Assembly (NCBI RefSeq): GCF_023617305.1
Contig: NZ_CP081485.1
Coordinates: forward strand, 589,001 to 653,000
DNA from: Methanobrevibacter sp. TLL-48-HuF1
Lineage (GTDB): Archaea > Methanobacteriota > Methanobacteria > Methanobacteriales > Methanobacteriaceae
Length of the DNA stretch: 64,000 nucleotides
Direction of reading: 5' to 3'
Position 1 is the first letter of the stretch. Each line of letters begins with the position of its first letter. The notes under the pieces were generated by a model. The model saw nothing but the letters and a program-made list of their open reading frames with translations. It was not told the origin of the DNA and did no database searches. A program made the translations under genes and the position numbers. Positions 29,107-40,260 of the stretch are shown here, piece by piece.

Positions 29107-31107
29107 ATGAATGCTAGTACAAAATCACGAACATCTGTTGCAAAATTCGAGGAATTTTTCTCTACAACATACAAAGATGATGTATTTGAAATCCTTGAAA
29201 AATACCCTGATGAAAGGTCACTTACTGTAGATTACAATGATTTAGAAATGTTTGACCCTGATTTGGCAGATTTATTAATTGAAAAACCTGAAGAAGTTAT
29301 TGAAGCATCTAAAAGTGCAATAAAAAATATTGACCCATTAGTGAAAGATGCTGATATCAATATTCGTTTTGAAAATCTTTCTAATATAATTCCCTTAAAA
29401 ACACTATTAAGTAAGTACATTGGGACATTTGTCGCTGCAGATGGAATTGTAAGAAAAACAGATGAAATAAGACCTAGAATTGAAACTGGAGTCTTTGAAT
29501 GTAGAGGCTGTATGAGATTACATGAAGTAGAACAACGTTCTGACAGCAGGATTATAGAACCTTCTTTATGTAGCGAATGTGGTGGAAGATCATTTAGATT
29601 GCTGCAAGAGGAATCAAAATATGTTGATACCCAAACAGCAAGAATGCAAGAACCATTAGAGAATTTATCCGGAGGAACTGAACCTAAACAAATGCTGATG
29701 GTTTTAGAAGATGATTTGGTAGACCAGTTAAATCCCGGAGACAAAGTAAGAATTACCGGAACTTTAAAAACATTTAGAGAAGAGCGCAGCGGTAAATTTA
29801 AAAACTACATTTATGTGAATCATATTGAACCTTTAGAACAAGAGTTTGAAGAATTGCAACTTACAGAAGAAGATGAAGCAAAAATCATCGAACTTTCCAA
29901 AGACCCTAATATTTATGAAAAAATCATCAAATCTACTGCTCCATCAATCAGAGGTTATAGGGATGTAAAAGAAGCTATTGCTCTTCAATTATTTGGTGGT
30001 GCTGCAAAAGAGCTTGAAGATGAAACCAGATTAAGAGGAGATATTCATATTTTAATCGTTGGGGATCCGGGTATTGGTAAATCCCAAATGCTTAAATATG
30101 TTTCAAAATTAGCTCCAAGAAGTATATATACAAGTGGTAAAGGTACAACTGGAGCAGGATTAACCGCAGCAGCAGTTAGAGACGAATTAGGTGGATGGTC
30201 TCTTGAAGCAGGTGCATTAGTACTTGGGGACCAGGGAAATGTATGTGTTGACGAACTGGATAAAATGAGGTCAGAAGACCGTTCAGCACTTCACGAAGCA
30301 CTGGAACAACAAACTGTAAGTATTGCTAAAGCAGGAATTATGGCTACCTTAAATTCAAGATGTTCAGTTCTTGCAGCAGCTAACCCTAAATTTGGAAGAT
30401 TTGACAGATTTAAAATACTTGCAGAGCAAATTGATTTACCTTCTCCAATCTTATCTCGTTTCGATTTAATATTTGTTGTTGAAGATAAACCAAGTGTAAA
30501 AGGAGATTCAGAACTCGCACAGCACATTCTTCAAATACACCAGCAAAACACTGTGAATTACGAAATTGAACCGGAATTACTTAGAAAATATATTGCATAT
30601 GCCCGTAAAAATATAAATCCGAAACTTACCGATGAAGCAAACATGGTTTTAAAAGAGTTTTATGTAAGTACAAGGAACAGTTCTGGTGATGAAGAATCTC
30701 CAGTTCCAATTACTGCAAGACAATTAGAAGCTATAATCCGTTTAGCCGAAGCTAGTGCCAAAATAAGATTAAAAGACACAGTAGATAAAGAAGATGCAGA
30801 AAAAGCTGTGAGATTACAATTAGCTTGTCTTAAAGAAGTTGGTGTTGATCCTGAAACTGGGGAAATAGATATTGATAAAGTAGAAGGAAGAACACCTAAA
30901 TCAGACAGAGATAAATTACAAAGAATTATTTCTGAAATTGAATTGCTTGAAGAAGAATATGCCGGACAAGCACCAATGAATGTTTTAATATCTAACATGA
31001 GTGATAAATACGATATAAGTGAAGAAAAAGTAGATGAAATGGTTAGAAACCTAAAACACAAAGGAGTAATCTACGAACCAACAAACGGTTATCTCAAAAG
31101 AGCATAA
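29107..31107 (+). CDS. mcm: Replicative DNA helicase MCM
   Basis: 666 residues, full length. It unwinds DNA at the replication fork as a hexamer. An N-terminal zinc site (CRGCMRLHE and CSECGG) and OB fold lead into an AAA+ domain. That domain has Walker [11 protein letters not shown], Walker [11 protein letters not shown], sensor 1 AAANPKFG and arginine finger LSRFDLIF. The C-terminal winged helix is present. The start has no ribosome binding site, but an AT-rich TATA-like box (29038-29048) lies upstream, so a longer leader or an additional box nearer the start is possible. Confidence 0.97.
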   Translation: MNASTKSRTSVAKFEEFFSTTYKDDVFEILEKYPDERSLTVDYNDLEMFDPDLADLLIEKPEEVIEASKSAIKNIDPLVKDADINIRFENLSNIIPLKTLLSKYIGTFVAADGIVRKTDEIRPRIETGVFECRGCMRLHEVEQRSDSRIIEPSLCSECGGRSFRLLQEESKYVDTQTARMQEPLENLSGGTEPKQMLMVLEDDLVDQLNPGDKVRITGTLKTFREERSGKFKNYIYVNHIEPLEQEFEELQLTEEDEAKIIELSKDPNIYEKIIKSTAPSIRGYRDVKEAIALQLFGGAAKELEDETRLRGDIHILIVGDPGIGKSQMLKYVSKLAPRSIYTSGKGTTGAGLTAAAVRDELGGWSLEAGALVLGDQGNVCVDELDKMRSEDRSALHEALEQQTVSIAKAGIMATLNSRCSVLAAANPKFGRFDRFKILAEQIDLPSPILSRFDLIFVVEDKPSVKGDSELAQHILQIHQQNTVNYEIEPELLRKYIAYARKNINPKLTDEANMVLKEFYVSTRNSSGDEESPVPITARQLEAIIRLAEASAKIRLKDTVDKEDAEKAVRLQLACLKEVGVDPETGEIDIDKVEGRTPKSDRDKLQRIISEIELLEEEYAGQAPMNVLISNMSDKYDISEEKVDEMVRNLKHKGVIYEPTNGYLKRA

Positions 31108-31211
31108 CCTTCTTTTTTTATTTTATATTTTTAATCAAATAGGATAACTTAATAAATGATTAAAATCAAAATTAATATATTATATTTATACTAATTTTAC
31201 GGAGTGATAAT

Positions 31212-31619
31212 ATGGAAGAATACGAAAATTTATTAAATAGAGCAATAGACCAATTACCTCCTGAAGTATTTGAACACAAAAGATTTAAAATTCCTAAAGC
31301 TTATTCAGATATACAAGGTAACAGAACTTTTATAAAAAACTTTAAAGATGTTGCTGAAGACTTAAACAGAGACCCACAACATGTATTAAAATTTTTATTA
31401 AGAGAATTAGGTACTGCAGGTAATTTAGAAGGTTCAAGAGCAATTTTACAAGGTAAATTTACACATTACTTAATCAATGAAAGATTAGAAGATTATGTGG
31501 AAAAATATGTTATTTGCCACGAATGTAACAGACCAGATACTAAAATTATCAGGGAAGATAGGATATTCATATTAAAATGTGCTGCATGTGGTGCTAAAGC
31601 TCCATTAAAACCATTATAA
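31212..31619 (+). CDS. Translation initiation factor aIF2, beta subunit
   Basis: 135 residues. It is part of the heterotrimer that brings initiator tRNA to the ribosome. The core domain contains [23 protein letters not shown]-type sequence and the C-terminal zinc ribbon [35 protein letters not shown] lies just before the ATG, with a TATA-like box at about 31171-31186. Confidence 0.96.
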   Translation: MEEYENLLNRAIDQLPPEVFEHKRFKIPKAYSDIQGNRTFIKNFKDVAEDLNRDPQHVLKFLLRELGTAGNLEGSRAILQGKFTHYLINERLEDYVEKYVICHECNRPDTKIIREDRIFILKCAACGAKAPLKPL

Positions 31620-31650
31620 ATCCTATTTTAACTTATTTTTAATGATTTTT

Positions 31651-32694
31651 ATGTTTTGTGTAGAATGCGGAAGCACTGATAAAAAAATGGTTGGAGACAT
31701 CTGCATTGACTGCTTTTTAAAAGATTTTCAAATGATTGAAATTCCAGAAAATATTAAAGTAGAAATCTGCAGCCATTGCAACAGTAGAATCGAAGAAGGA
31801 AAATGGACAGATTCATTTTTACCGGAAGATGAAATAATTTACCGTGCATTAGAGCGAAACATTAAAATCAACGACCTTGTTGAAAATGAAATTATCAATC
31901 TTGAAATTGACCAAATAAAAGGAACAATAACTAATTGTTATGTGGAAGTTATTGGAGAAGTTTACGGAGTTCAGCTTGATGAAACCCATGATACTTCTGT
32001 AAGAATAATGAAAACAGTTTGTCCAACATGCAGTAAACTTCAGGCAGGTTATTATGAATCAGTTGTTCAGTTTAGAGCAGACAACAGAGATATAAAACCT
32101 GAAGAATATGATAAAGCTGATGAAGTTGTTAAAAGAACTTTAGATAAGCAAAGCAAAAGCGACAAATTAGCTTACTGTCCTCAAATAGCCAAATTAAAAG
32201 AAGGATATGATTATTATATCGGATCATTGAAAACCGGTAGAAAAGTAGCTGAAAGCTTAAAAGAAGAATTTGGAGGAATTACTAAAGAGTCTCCAAGACT
32301 TATCAGTGAAGACAAATCTACAGGAAAAGGCCTTTATAGAATTTGGATTTCAATCAGAATTCCCGAATTTGAAATAGATGATTTTATCAAATATGACAAT
32401 AAAATACTGCAGGTAAAAGATATTGATAAAAACAGAGTTGTTGGAATAGATATAAGCAATCATAAAAGACATACAATACCTTTAAAAGAAAGTGAAGACA
32501 TAATACTTCTTAAAAAGTCTGATGAAATTGAAACAACAACAATCATCTCCAAATCTCCAAACAACATTCAAATTCTAGACCCTGCAGATTACTCTGCTGT
32601 TGATTTAGATATGATAGATGAATTTAAAGATTCCAATATTGGTGATGAAGTCAAAATTATTAAAATTAACAATTACATTTATTTAATTAAGTGA
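31651..32694 (+). CDS. nmd3: NMD3-type 60S/50S ribosome biogenesis protein
   Basis: 347 residues from the ATG at 31651, where the protein starts directly at the first zinc site; an ATG three codons earlier also exists. Cysteine pairs CVECG, CIDCF, CSHCN and CPTCS form the N-terminal zinc ribbons. VQFRADNRD-type beta strands follow. Archaeal NMD3 binds the large ribosomal subunit. No ribosome binding site is evident. It lies between aIF2-beta and TyrRS in a translation-related run. Confidence 0.9.
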   Translation: MFCVECGSTDKKMVGDICIDCFLKDFQMIEIPENIKVEICSHCNSRIEEGKWTDSFLPEDEIIYRALERNIKINDLVENEIINLEIDQIKGTITNCYVEVIGEVYGVQLDETHDTSVRIMKTVCPTCSKLQAGYYESVVQFRADNRDIKPEEYDKADEVVKRTLDKQSKSDKLAYCPQIAKLKEGYDYYIGSLKTGRKVAESLKEEFGGITKESPRLISEDKSTGKGLYRIWISIRIPEFEIDDFIKYDNKILQVKDIDKNRVVGIDISNHKRHTIPLKESEDIILLKKSDEIETTTIISKSPNNIQILDPADYSAVDLDMIDEFKDSNIGDEVKIIKINNYIYLIK

Positions 32695-32699
32695 TTAAG

Positions 32700-33659
32700 A
32701 TGAGCATTGAAGAAAAGATTCAATTAATTGAGAAAGGAACCTTAGAAGTTATAGATACTGAAGAATTAAAAGAAGTTCTTAAAAAAGAACAGCCTATAGC
32801 TTATACCGGATATGAACCTTCAGGTAAAATTCATTTAGGTCATGCAGTAACAGTGCAAAAACTTAAAACCCTTCAGAAGTTAGGTTTTAAAATCAAAATA
32901 CTTCTTGCAGACTACCATGCTTTTTTAAATGGAAAAGGAAGTGTTGAAGAAATTGCTGAAACTGCACAGTATAATATGAAATGTTTTAAAGCATTAGGTT
33001 TAGATGAAACTACTGAATTCATACTAGGTTCAAGTTTCCAATTAACCGAAGATTATGCATCTAAAGTTTATAAATTAGCTACCATGACTACTTTAAAAAG
33101 AGCCAGAAGAAGTATGGATCAGGTAAGTCGCCATGACGATAACCCTAAAGTAGCTAGTGTAATTTATCCGATTATGCAAACTGTAGATATGGTTGCTCTA
33201 GATGTAGACATCGCTCTTGGTGGAATGGAACAAAGGAAAATTCAAATGCTCGCACGTGAAAACTTGGAGAAAATTGATGAAAAAGTCCCCGTTTGTATTC
33301 ACACACCATTGTTACATGGTCTTGACGGAGATGCTAAAATGTCTTCAAGTAAAGGAAATTTCATTGCTGTTGATGATTCAGTTGAAGAAATTACCAAGAA
33401 AATCAAAAAAAGCTACTGCCCTCAAGGAGAAGTTGAAGGAAATCCAATGATTGAAATAGCTGAAACATTTGTATATCCAAACCAGGAAACTTTACTTATC
33501 AAAAGACCTGAAAAATTCGGAGGAGACATTGAACTTACTCATGAACAGTTAATTAATGATTTCTCAAATGGAGACTTACATCCAATGGATTTAAAAAATG
33601 GAATTAAAGATTTCTTAATTGAACATTTTGCTCCGGTAAGAGAATATATGGAGGAATAA
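32700..33659 (+). CDS. tyrS: Tyrosyl-tRNA synthetase (archaeal type)
   Basis: 319 residues from the ATG at 32700; GTGATT overlaps the NMD3 stop. The HIGH-like motif is HLGHAV (within [10 protein letters not shown]) and the KMSKS-like motif is [15 protein letters not shown] and MQTVDM line the tyrosine site. The short length without an S4 domain is typical of archaea. The start of the next small gene is three bases after the stop. Confidence 0.96.
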   Translation: MSIEEKIQLIEKGTLEVIDTEELKEVLKKEQPIAYTGYEPSGKIHLGHAVTVQKLKTLQKLGFKIKILLADYHAFLNGKGSVEEIAETAQYNMKCFKALGLDETTEFILGSSFQLTEDYASKVYKLATMTTLKRARRSMDQVSRHDDNPKVASVIYPIMQTVDMVALDVDIALGGMEQRKIQMLARENLEKIDEKVPVCIHTPLLHGLDGDAKMSSSKGNFIAVDDSVEEITKKIKKSYCPQGEVEGNPMIEIAETFVYPNQETLLIKRPEKFGGDIELTHEQLINDFSNGDLHPMDLKNGIKDFLIEHFAPVREYMEE

Positions 33660-33662
33660 ACA

Positions 33663-33872
33663 ATGGATGAAAAACAGGAATTTGAAATGGGCTTGCCCAA
33701 TGGTGTAGGAGAACAGATGCTTGCTCATGCTATTGAAAAGTTCGATGTAAAATTAGAACATAGTGAATTTGGACCTAAACTCATAGGAACTTATGAAGAA
33801 CTTGAAAAAGCTAAAGTTTTCTTATACGAAGCTATTGAAGCCAGATTAAATCAATTAGAAGGTAAAGAATAA
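33663..33872 (+). CDS. Small conserved protein after tyrS
   Basis: 69 residues with GGAGG at the proper distance before the ATG. It is acidic, with one or two helices and short strands; no motif recognised. The strong ribosome binding site and three-base gap after tyrS show it is expressed in the same transcript. Confidence 0.7.
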   Translation: MDEKQEFEMGLPNGVGEQMLAHAIEKFDVKLEHSEFGPKLIGTYEELEKAKVFLYEAIEARLNQLEGKE

Positions 33873-33884
33873 ATTTTACCTTTT
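33861..33884 (+). terminator. Hairpin after the tyrS operon
   Basis: GGTAAA (33861-33866) pairs with TTTACC (33875-33880) across an eight-base loop holding the stop codon, followed by four T. The following 250 bases are very AT-rich. Probable terminator, modest strength. Confidence 0.4.
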
Positions 33885-34165
33885 AATTAAATTTTAATTA
33901 AAAAAATATAAATAAAATTTTATTTTATAAGAGTCAAATAAAATCACCTATTTGGCAAAAGCTTTATTTTTCAAATAAAAGAAGAATAAACTACCAATTT
34001 TAACTATTTTTAATAAAAACATACTATAACTAAAACACCATCATTTTAAAATAAGCATATTATTTTAATTCAAAAACAAAATCCATAACTTAAATTAAAT
34101 TAAAAAATCAAGACAATTAATTTATATACTTTTAATGATTATTATTAACCATCTGAGGTGATACT
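33885..34165 (+). promoter_or_regulatory. Promoter and leader of the methanol operon
   Basis: No gene in this stretch. TTTATATAC at 34121-34129 is a good TATA box, and GAGGTGAT at 34155-34162 is the ribosome binding site of mtaB. A ten-base direct repeat, TCAAATAAAA, occurs at 33934-33943 and 33971-33980, far upstream of the TATA box. It might be an activator site, but AT-rich chance repeats are common. Confidence 0.5.
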
Positions 34166-35551
34166 ATGAAAAGGTATACAAAAATGGAGTACGAAAATCC
34201 TGATGAAATGACTTTCGGATTTTCAAAACACCCAGTTAAAACAAAAAATGGATTGGAAATCGGAGCAGGCTATGTTAATCCGATAATCAAAGTTGCTCCA
34301 AAAGAAGGAACTGAAAATTCAAAAGACACCATGGTATCAGAATGTAGAAATATTGCAATAAGTGCCTGTCAAAGGGCTGTGAATATCGGATTGCCCTCAT
34401 TTATTTTAGAACAGGAACATATTGCACAGCAAACTGCAAATCCTGATTGGGCAGGAGAATGTACTCAGGCACAGGTTGAAGTTCTTGAAAAATTCCAGGA
34501 CGAATATGGAATTAAAACTGCACTTAAAGCTACACCTGCAGATATTAGAGATGAAGCAAAAGGAGAAAATTACAGAACTTCTTCACAATATCAGCAGGTA
34601 ATGGAAAGTATCGAGCAATGCTGTGAAAATGGAGCATCAATAATCTGTATTGAAACAACCGGAGGAAAATCTGTTTCAGATTACGGAATCTCTCGAGGAG
34701 ACCCGAGAGCAATATTATTTGGAATCGGAGTTTTAGGCAGTATAGATATGGAATTCATGTGGACAGAAATTGTAAAAATCTGCAGCAAACACAATGTAGT
34801 TCCGGGAGGAGATACTAACTGTTCCCAGTCAAATACTGCAATGTTTTTAGCAGGAGGATTATTGGATAAAGACTGTTCTCATACATTGGCAGCTATAGCC
34901 AGAGCTATTGGAGCATGCAACAGTTTAGTTGCTGTGGAATGCGGTGCAAAAGGACCTCTTAAAGACTGCGGTTATGAAAACCCTATTGTAAAATCAATAA
35001 GTGGAGTTCCTATTGCAACAGAAGGTAAAAATGCTGTTTGTGCACACTCTGACTTAATGGGAAATTTAATAGCCGGAATAACTGACTGCTGGAGTAATGA
35101 ATCAGTTTATCATAGAGAAGAAATGGGTGGAACAACACCTGAAGTCTGGTTACAGGCAACAGGATATGAAGCTGCATTAATGAATACAGCTATTGAAACC
35201 GAAAACAATAAAATATTAAGAGACCTGTACACATTAGCAGACAAATACAGAGACCCGCAAGCATTAATTCTTGCATATGACAACGCACATAGAATTGGTA
35301 GTGCTATTGCAGAACATGGTGATGATCCATATCAAAGAAGTATAGCTGGAGCTCTTGAAGCTGGTGCTATCATAAAAGAAGCTGTTGAAGACAAAAAAAT
35401 GCAGTTAACCCGATTTGAACAGGACAGCCTCAATGGAGCTATGAAAATCTATGAGAAATTACCTGAAGATTCCGGCAAATTCATCAAACAATCATCCAAA
35501 CGATACGGACGTAAAGTAGAGGACTTTGATCCTAAGAATTATGAATTATAA
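34166..35551 (+). CDS. mtaB: Methanol:corrinoid methyltransferase
   Basis: 461 residues, full length. MtaB activates methanol with zinc and transfers the methyl group to the corrinoid of MtaC. Likely zinc ligands are the glutamate in CIETTGGKS and the cysteines in GGDTNCSQS and VECGAKGP. EQEHIAQQTANPDWAGECTQ is characteristic of the family. GAGGTGAT precedes the ATG. It is the first gene of mtaB-mtaC-mapA-mtaA. Confidence 0.97.
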   Translation: MKRYTKMEYENPDEMTFGFSKHPVKTKNGLEIGAGYVNPIIKVAPKEGTENSKDTMVSECRNIAISACQRAVNIGLPSFILEQEHIAQQTANPDWAGECTQAQVEVLEKFQDEYGIKTALKATPADIRDEAKGENYRTSSQYQQVMESIEQCCENGASIICIETTGGKSVSDYGISRGDPRAILFGIGVLGSIDMEFMWTEIVKICSKHNVVPGGDTNCSQSNTAMFLAGGLLDKDCSHTLAAIARAIGACNSLVAVECGAKGPLKDCGYENPIVKSISGVPIATEGKNAVCAHSDLMGNLIAGITDCWSNESVYHREEMGGTTPEVWLQATGYEAALMNTAIETENNKILRDLYTLADKYRDPQALILAYDNAHRIGSAIAEHGDDPYQRSIAGALEAGAIIKEAVEDKKMQLTRFEQDSLNGAMKIYEKLPEDSGKFIKQSSKRYGRKVEDFDPKNYEL

Positions 35552-35570
35552 TAAAAAAGAAGGGATTGAA

Positions 35571-36398
35571 ATGACTTATAAAGATTTAGAGGATAAAATA
35601 AATCAAAATAAGATAGCTATTAGATACAACATAGTTGTAGAAGGTGCAGCTATAAAACCTGAGGACTATCCTGAAGTAAAAGAAGGATTGCCAACAGAAG
35701 AACCATTCAAATCAATAGCTTTAGGAGTGCTCTATGAAGATAAAGCAAAAGTATTAAGCGATGTTAAGGAATCTCTTAAAAATGAGATTTCACCACTGGA
35801 CATCATAAACAAAGGACTTATGAAAGGTATTGATGCAGTGAGCTTACTTTATACAAAAGGAGTTTATTTCTTACCTGATTTAATGCTTGCAGGAGATGCA
35901 ATGATGGAAAGTGTAAAAGAATGTGAAAAAGTTCTTGGACACAAAAGTGAAACAAAAGGAACTGTTGTTTGTTTTGTTGCTGAAGGAGATCCGCATGATA
36001 TCGGTAAAAACTTAATCTTGATGTTTTTAAGAGCAGGAGGATATGAAGCTATCGATTTAGGAAGAGATGTTCCTACCGAGAAAGTTGTTGAAGCTGTTAA
36101 AAAGTACCATCCATTATTTATGACCGGTACTGCACTTATGACAACTACAATGACTGCATTTCCAAAAGTTGTAGATGCCCTTGAAAAAGAAGGTCTTGAA
36201 GTACCTGCAATAGGATGTGGTGGGGGAGCTGTAAGAAAAGACTATGTTGAAAGTATGCCTATGACAGTATACGGAGTAGAAGCTTACCACACACCAAAAT
36301 TAGCTGATGCAATCTTGAAGAACCATAAAACATGGGAAGATTTAAGAAAAGAATACAGCGACATTGTAGGAGAATTTGTACCGGAATATTCAAACTAG
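35571..36398 (+). CDS. mtaC: Methanol corrinoid protein
   Basis: 275 residues from the ATG at 35571, which follows GAAGGGATTGAA; the frame is open from 35526 inside mtaB but those residues are unlike the family. A helical cap domain is followed by the B12-binding fold with EGDPHDIGKN, whose histidine is the lower cobalt ligand, and GLEVPAIGCGGGAV. It shuttles methyl groups from MtaB to MtaA. It lies 19 bases after mtaB. Confidence 0.96.
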   Translation: MTYKDLEDKINQNKIAIRYNIVVEGAAIKPEDYPEVKEGLPTEEPFKSIALGVLYEDKAKVLSDVKESLKNEISPLDIINKGLMKGIDAVSLLYTKGVYFLPDLMLAGDAMMESVKECEKVLGHKSETKGTVVCFVAEGDPHDIGKNLILMFLRAGGYEAIDLGRDVPTEKVVEAVKKYHPLFMTGTALMTTTMTAFPKVVDALEKEGLEVPAIGCGGGAVRKDYVESMPMTVYGVEAYHTPKLADAILKNHKTWEDLRKEYSDIVGEFVPEYSN

Positions 36399-36404
36399 AT
36401 AACC

Positions 36405-38009
36405 ATGGTAGAACATTATGCAATAGCTATAGATATTGGAACTAGCGGTATCAGGGCTCAAAGCTACAATTTAACCACAGGTAAAACAATATCTACAGCT
36501 ATAACTTTAAGACATCCATTGCCTGGAGCCAATGTAGTAGATCATCTTCACTTTGCATTAAATATAGGTCGTGAAACTGCCCATAACATTCTTATAACTA
36601 CAATAAACAGAGTTATAGCTAATTTAGATATTGATTTAAATAAAGTGGAAAGACTGGCAGTTTGCGGAAATCCAATACAGTTATCCTTATTTAACAATAT
36701 TGAAATAAGAGATTTGGCTTTTTGGGGAGAAAATGCTCTAAAAGAAAAAAATATAATTCCCCCATCCAGACGGGGAAAAATATTAAATCCTCAAGCAATC
36801 GGTTTAGATATTAATCCCAATGCCAAAATTTACATTCCTCCAGCTATTAAACATGAAATTGGAGCAGATGCCTTAGCTATGCTTTATAAATCCGAAGCTT
36901 TAGAAAAAGATGAATATTCACTTATTATAGACTTTGGAACAAATGCTGAAATGGCACTGATTGCTGACGGAGAAATTTATACTGCATCAGCTGCAGCAGG
37001 ACCTGCTATTGAAGGGCAGAATATTGAAAAAGGCCGGCTGGCTTCTCCAGGAGTAATCTGCGATATTAATGAAGAGGAAATGTTCTGGAAAATGAAAATT
37101 CTTAATGACAATTTAATAGTTGAAGACGGAGATTTAATTGATCCTGTTAATGGAAATGTCATTAAAAAATCAGACATACAAGCAAAAGGAATTACAGGAA
37201 CCGGTGTAATAGCTGCATTTAGTTTAGGTAGTGATGATAAAATCATAAAAGACGGCAAAATTAAAGATACAATTTACCTGCAGGACAACATTTATCTAAA
37301 AGAAAAAGATATTTCAAATATTGGAAAGGCATTAGGTGCTTTTAGAGCAGGACAGTTAACACTAGCTGAAAGTGCAGATATCCTTTTAGATGAAATTGAA
37401 AGTGTATATATGGCCGGAGCTTCAGGATTTTATGTTGATGCTAAAAAATCATTAAACATAGGACAAATTCCGCCCTGCCCCCAACAAGTTTATCAAATTG
37501 GAAATACATCATTAGCTATGGCTAAAGATATTGTATTAAACCCCGAATTATTAGATGAATTGCAGAAATTGGCTGATAAAATTGAAAGCAATCATATAAT
37601 GCTTGCTACTTCTGAAATATTTGAAAAAATATATTCCCTGGAACTGGCCATTTATGAACAGGGAATGCCATTTTGGATGTATAATCAATGGCTGCAAAAA
37701 TACGGCATTCAGGAAATCCCAAATATTGAAACAGAACCTGAAATAACTAAATTATACCCAAGAGATATTGCAGATTTGGGAGAAAATGATTTAAACACAG
37801 TTGATATTGAAAATACATTATCTGCAAAATTTGACAGATGTATTTACTGTATGGACTGTGTTAATTCATGTCCTGAAAATGCTCTGTCTTTTGAGAAAGA
37901 TGAATTTAAATTAAGAACAGACTTATGTTCAGGCCTTGGCTGTTTAAGGTGTGCTGGAAATTGCAAAGAACATGCTTTTAAATATGAAGAATTTTACAAA
38001 GATATATAG
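36405..38009 (+). CDS. mapA: Corrinoid reductive activation protein (RamA/MapA type)
   Basis: 534 residues. It reduces inactive Co(II) corrinoid on MtaC back to Co(I) at the cost of ATP. The actin-like (ASKHA) part has AIDIGTSGIRAQ near residue 7 and LIIDFGTNAEMAL near 173. The C-terminus (about 480-527) holds two [4Fe-4S] motifs, CIYCMDCVNSCP and CSGLGCLRCAGNC. It starts six bases after mtaC, with no clear ribosome binding site. The last codon touches the mtaA upstream region. Confidence 0.92.
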   Translation: MVEHYAIAIDIGTSGIRAQSYNLTTGKTISTAITLRHPLPGANVVDHLHFALNIGRETAHNILITTINRVIANLDIDLNKVERLAVCGNPIQLSLFNNIEIRDLAFWGENALKEKNIIPPSRRGKILNPQAIGLDINPNAKIYIPPAIKHEIGADALAMLYKSEALEKDEYSLIIDFGTNAEMALIADGEIYTASAAAGPAIEGQNIEKGRLASPGVICDINEEEMFWKMKILNDNLIVEDGDLIDPVNGNVIKKSDIQAKGITGTGVIAAFSLGSDDKIIKDGKIKDTIYLQDNIYLKEKDISNIGKALGAFRAGQLTLAESADILLDEIESVYMAGASGFYVDAKKSLNIGQIPPCPQQVYQIGNTSLAMAKDIVLNPELLDELQKLADKIESNHIMLATSEIFEKIYSLELAIYEQGMPFWMYNQWLQKYGIQEIPNIETEPEITKLYPRDIADLGENDLNTVDIENTLSAKFDRCIYCMDCVNSCPENALSFEKDEFKLRTDLCSGLGCLRCAGNCKEHAFKYEEFYKDI

Positions 38010-38017
38010 TGATTAAT

Positions 38018-39022
38018 ATGAATCTAAAAGAAAATCTTGAAAATGCACTTTCAGGTGAAGATGTGGAAGTTAAACCTGTTATAAGTGTAACACAAGCAGG
38101 AATTATCGAAGCAATGGAACAGACTAATGCTTCCTGGCCGGAAGCACATACCAATCCTGAGCAAATGGCAATTTTAGGAAGTTCCCTACATGAACTTGCA
38201 GGCCTTGAATGTGCAAGAATACCTTTTGGACTTACAGTTGAAGCACAATCTATGGGGGCTGAAGTGAATCTCGGAAACAATGAGCGAACTCCGGAAGTAA
38301 CTGGAACTCCTTTTGAATCTGCAGATGATATTGAAGCACCAGATGATTTTTTAGAAAATGGGCGTATTCCAACAGTTCTTGAAGCTATTGATATTTTAAA
38401 AGAAAAATATGAAGATTTGCCGATAATCGTTGGAATTACCGGACCATTTACATTAACAGGACATTTGCTTGGAATTGAAAATGTCGTAAGATATATGAAA
38501 ACTGATCCTGATGAAATAGAAATAGCTATGGAAAACTGTCTTGATGCAAGTATGGATTATATTGAAGCAATTCAGGAACATAATGCAGATGTTATTTGTG
38601 TAAACGAACCTACAGCATCACCGGAATTAATTGATCCTCTTCAATTTAAATCAATGATTAAACCTAATCTTGAAGATTTGGCTGATTTTATTGATGTGCA
38701 AAAAGTATTGCATATATGCGGGTCAACACAACCTATTATAAGTGACATGTCCTCTGTCGGCTTTGACGGAATAAGTATTGAAGAAGCTGTTGACATTCCA
38801 AAAGCTAAAGAGAGCATTGAGAATGATTGTGTTATTGTAGGAAACATTTCAACATCTAAAACATTATTGAGCGGAACACCTGAAGATGTAAAAGAAGATG
38901 TAAAAAAAGTATTAAGTGAAGATATTGATATTATAGCTCCAAGTTGTGGATTAGCTCCAAAAACACCACTAGCTAATGTTAAAGCACTAGTTGAAGCTAG
39001 AAATGAATATTTTAATATTTAA
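38018..39022 (+). CDS. mtaA: Methylcobamide:coenzyme M methyltransferase
   Basis: 334 residues from the ATG at 38018, with GTGATTAAT directly upstream. UroD-like barrel. Zinc ligands are in VLHICGST (His-x-Cys) and IAPSCGLAP (Cys). It moves the methyl group from MtaC to coenzyme M. It is the last gene of the operon and its stop overlaps a convergent gene by four bases. Confidence 0.95.
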   Translation: MNLKENLENALSGEDVEVKPVISVTQAGIIEAMEQTNASWPEAHTNPEQMAILGSSLHELAGLECARIPFGLTVEAQSMGAEVNLGNNERTPEVTGTPFESADDIEAPDDFLENGRIPTVLEAIDILKEKYEDLPIIVGITGPFTLTGHLLGIENVVRYMKTDPDEIEIAMENCLDASMDYIEAIQEHNADVICVNEPTASPELIDPLQFKSMIKPNLEDLADFIDVQKVLHICGSTQPIISDMSSVGFDGISIEEAVDIPKAKESIENDCVIVGNISTSKTLLSGTPEDVKEDVKKVLSEDIDIIAPSCGLAPKTPLANVKALVEARNEYFNI

Positions 39023-39570
39023 ATATTAAATGAAACAATAATTGTAGCTATTGAAGAATCATCACCATAACTATACTTATTTTTTAAATATTCGTCAGAT
39101 TTAGTTGACGGACTTGATGAAACAACACCATCTAATTTAAAAGGATCCAATTCCGGAAATGGAACAGGAGGTAAAACAAAATATTCATTGCCTTTTTCCA
39201 AATTGTAATTATTTAATACATCTTTAAAAATTACAAAATCATCACTTAAAAACATAATATCTTCATCAGCCCTGAATTTTTCCTTATCTTCAGGAGCAAA
39301 AACATCATGACCCAATATTTCTCCGTCAAATGTCAGTAAAACAGTAGGAGTTGGGGGAACTCTGAAATATCCTTTTTTAAAAATTACAAAACAGACATCC
39401 CTTTTGAAACATTCCTGAACTCCTTCATTAAATACCGGAACCAAATCCTTTGAACGCTGTGCTTCCATATCAATTATCTTTAAAATATCATCATTGGAAA
39501 GTTGCCTTACTTCCAAAACACCATCCAAACCACTTATTACATTTACTACATTGTTTAAGACTTCACTCAT
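39019..39570 (-). CDS. Conserved hypothetical protein
   Basis: 183 residues; AGGTGATATT precedes the ATG. Mixed alpha/beta with a proline-rich stretch (FVLPPVPFPELDPFKLDG) and a Ser/Tyr-rich C-terminus. No membrane helix and no recognised motif. It starts four bases after the tmk stop on the same strand, so the two are co-transcribed. Confidence 0.65.
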   Translation of the reverse strand: MSEVLNNVVNVISGLDGVLEVRQLSNDDILKIIDMEAQRSKDLVPVFNEGVQECFKRDVCFVIFKKGYFRVPPTPTVLLTFDGEILGHDVFAPEDKEKFRADEDIMFLSDDFVIFKDVLNNYNLEKGNEYFVLPPVPFPELDPFKLDGVVSSSPSTKSDEYLKNKYSYGDDSSIATIIVSFNI

Positions 39571-39574
39571 AATA

Positions 39575-40153
39575 TCACCTAATACAATCCGGACAAATAC
39601 CCATATACGGGGCTACAGCTTTTTTAACATCTGTTGAGACCTTATTTACCCCAGTACTTGCATCAATTATTTCATGATTGAAATTACTAATTAAATCCAA
39701 ATAATTAGCTTTGACTTTACTTAAAAATTCCTCATTTTCAAATTCGTCTTTTTTAGAGCATCGATTTACAGAAGTTTTAACATCTACATCCAAAAGTAAA
39801 ACCAGATCAGGTTCTTTTGCATATTTATTAATCTGTTTAATCCAGTCTGCAGGTTCCTGATAAGCTAAACTAGAAATAAAAGAGCGGTCACTTAAAATAA
39901 CTTTAGAATCATCATTAAGTTTATCCATAATAAGCATCCTGTCTGCTGCAAACAGCAAACCCAATGTTTTTTGAATTCTGTTAGTTGTTGCATCCGGTCT
40001 TTGTAATATCTCTCTAATTAACTTACCAACTTTTGAATCTGTCGGTTCCACAACTGTTTCAACATCAAAACCGTTTTCTTCCAGCCAATATTTTAACAAG
40101 TTAATCTGAGTAGATTTACCTGCACCATCAATTCCCTCAAAAACAATGTACAT
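39575..40153 (-). CDS. tmk: Thymidylate kinase
   Basis: 192 residues. It phosphorylates dTMP. P-loop FEGIDGAGKST, EPTDSKVGK, the DR of LSDRSFISSLAYQ and a lid region are all visible. An unusual CPDC sits at the very C-terminus (GICPDCIR). The ATG lacks a ribosome binding site, consistent with a leaderless transcript. Confidence 0.95.
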   Translation of the reverse strand: MYIVFEGIDGAGKSTQINLLKYWLEENGFDVETVVEPTDSKVGKLIREILQRPDATTNRIQKTLGLLFAADRMLIMDKLNDDSKVILSDRSFISSLAYQEPADWIKQINKYAKEPDLVLLLDVDVKTSVNRCSKKDEFENEEFLSKVKANYLDLISNFNHEIIDASTGVNKVSTDVKKAVAPYMGICPDCIR

Positions 40154-40260
40154 GATTTTTAATTTGAATTAAACTATATTAAACTTTAACTATTTTTTAA
40201 TTTATTTATATTACAAAAAACATATTTTTAAATGATTAAATCTTAGGGTGTAATAATAAA

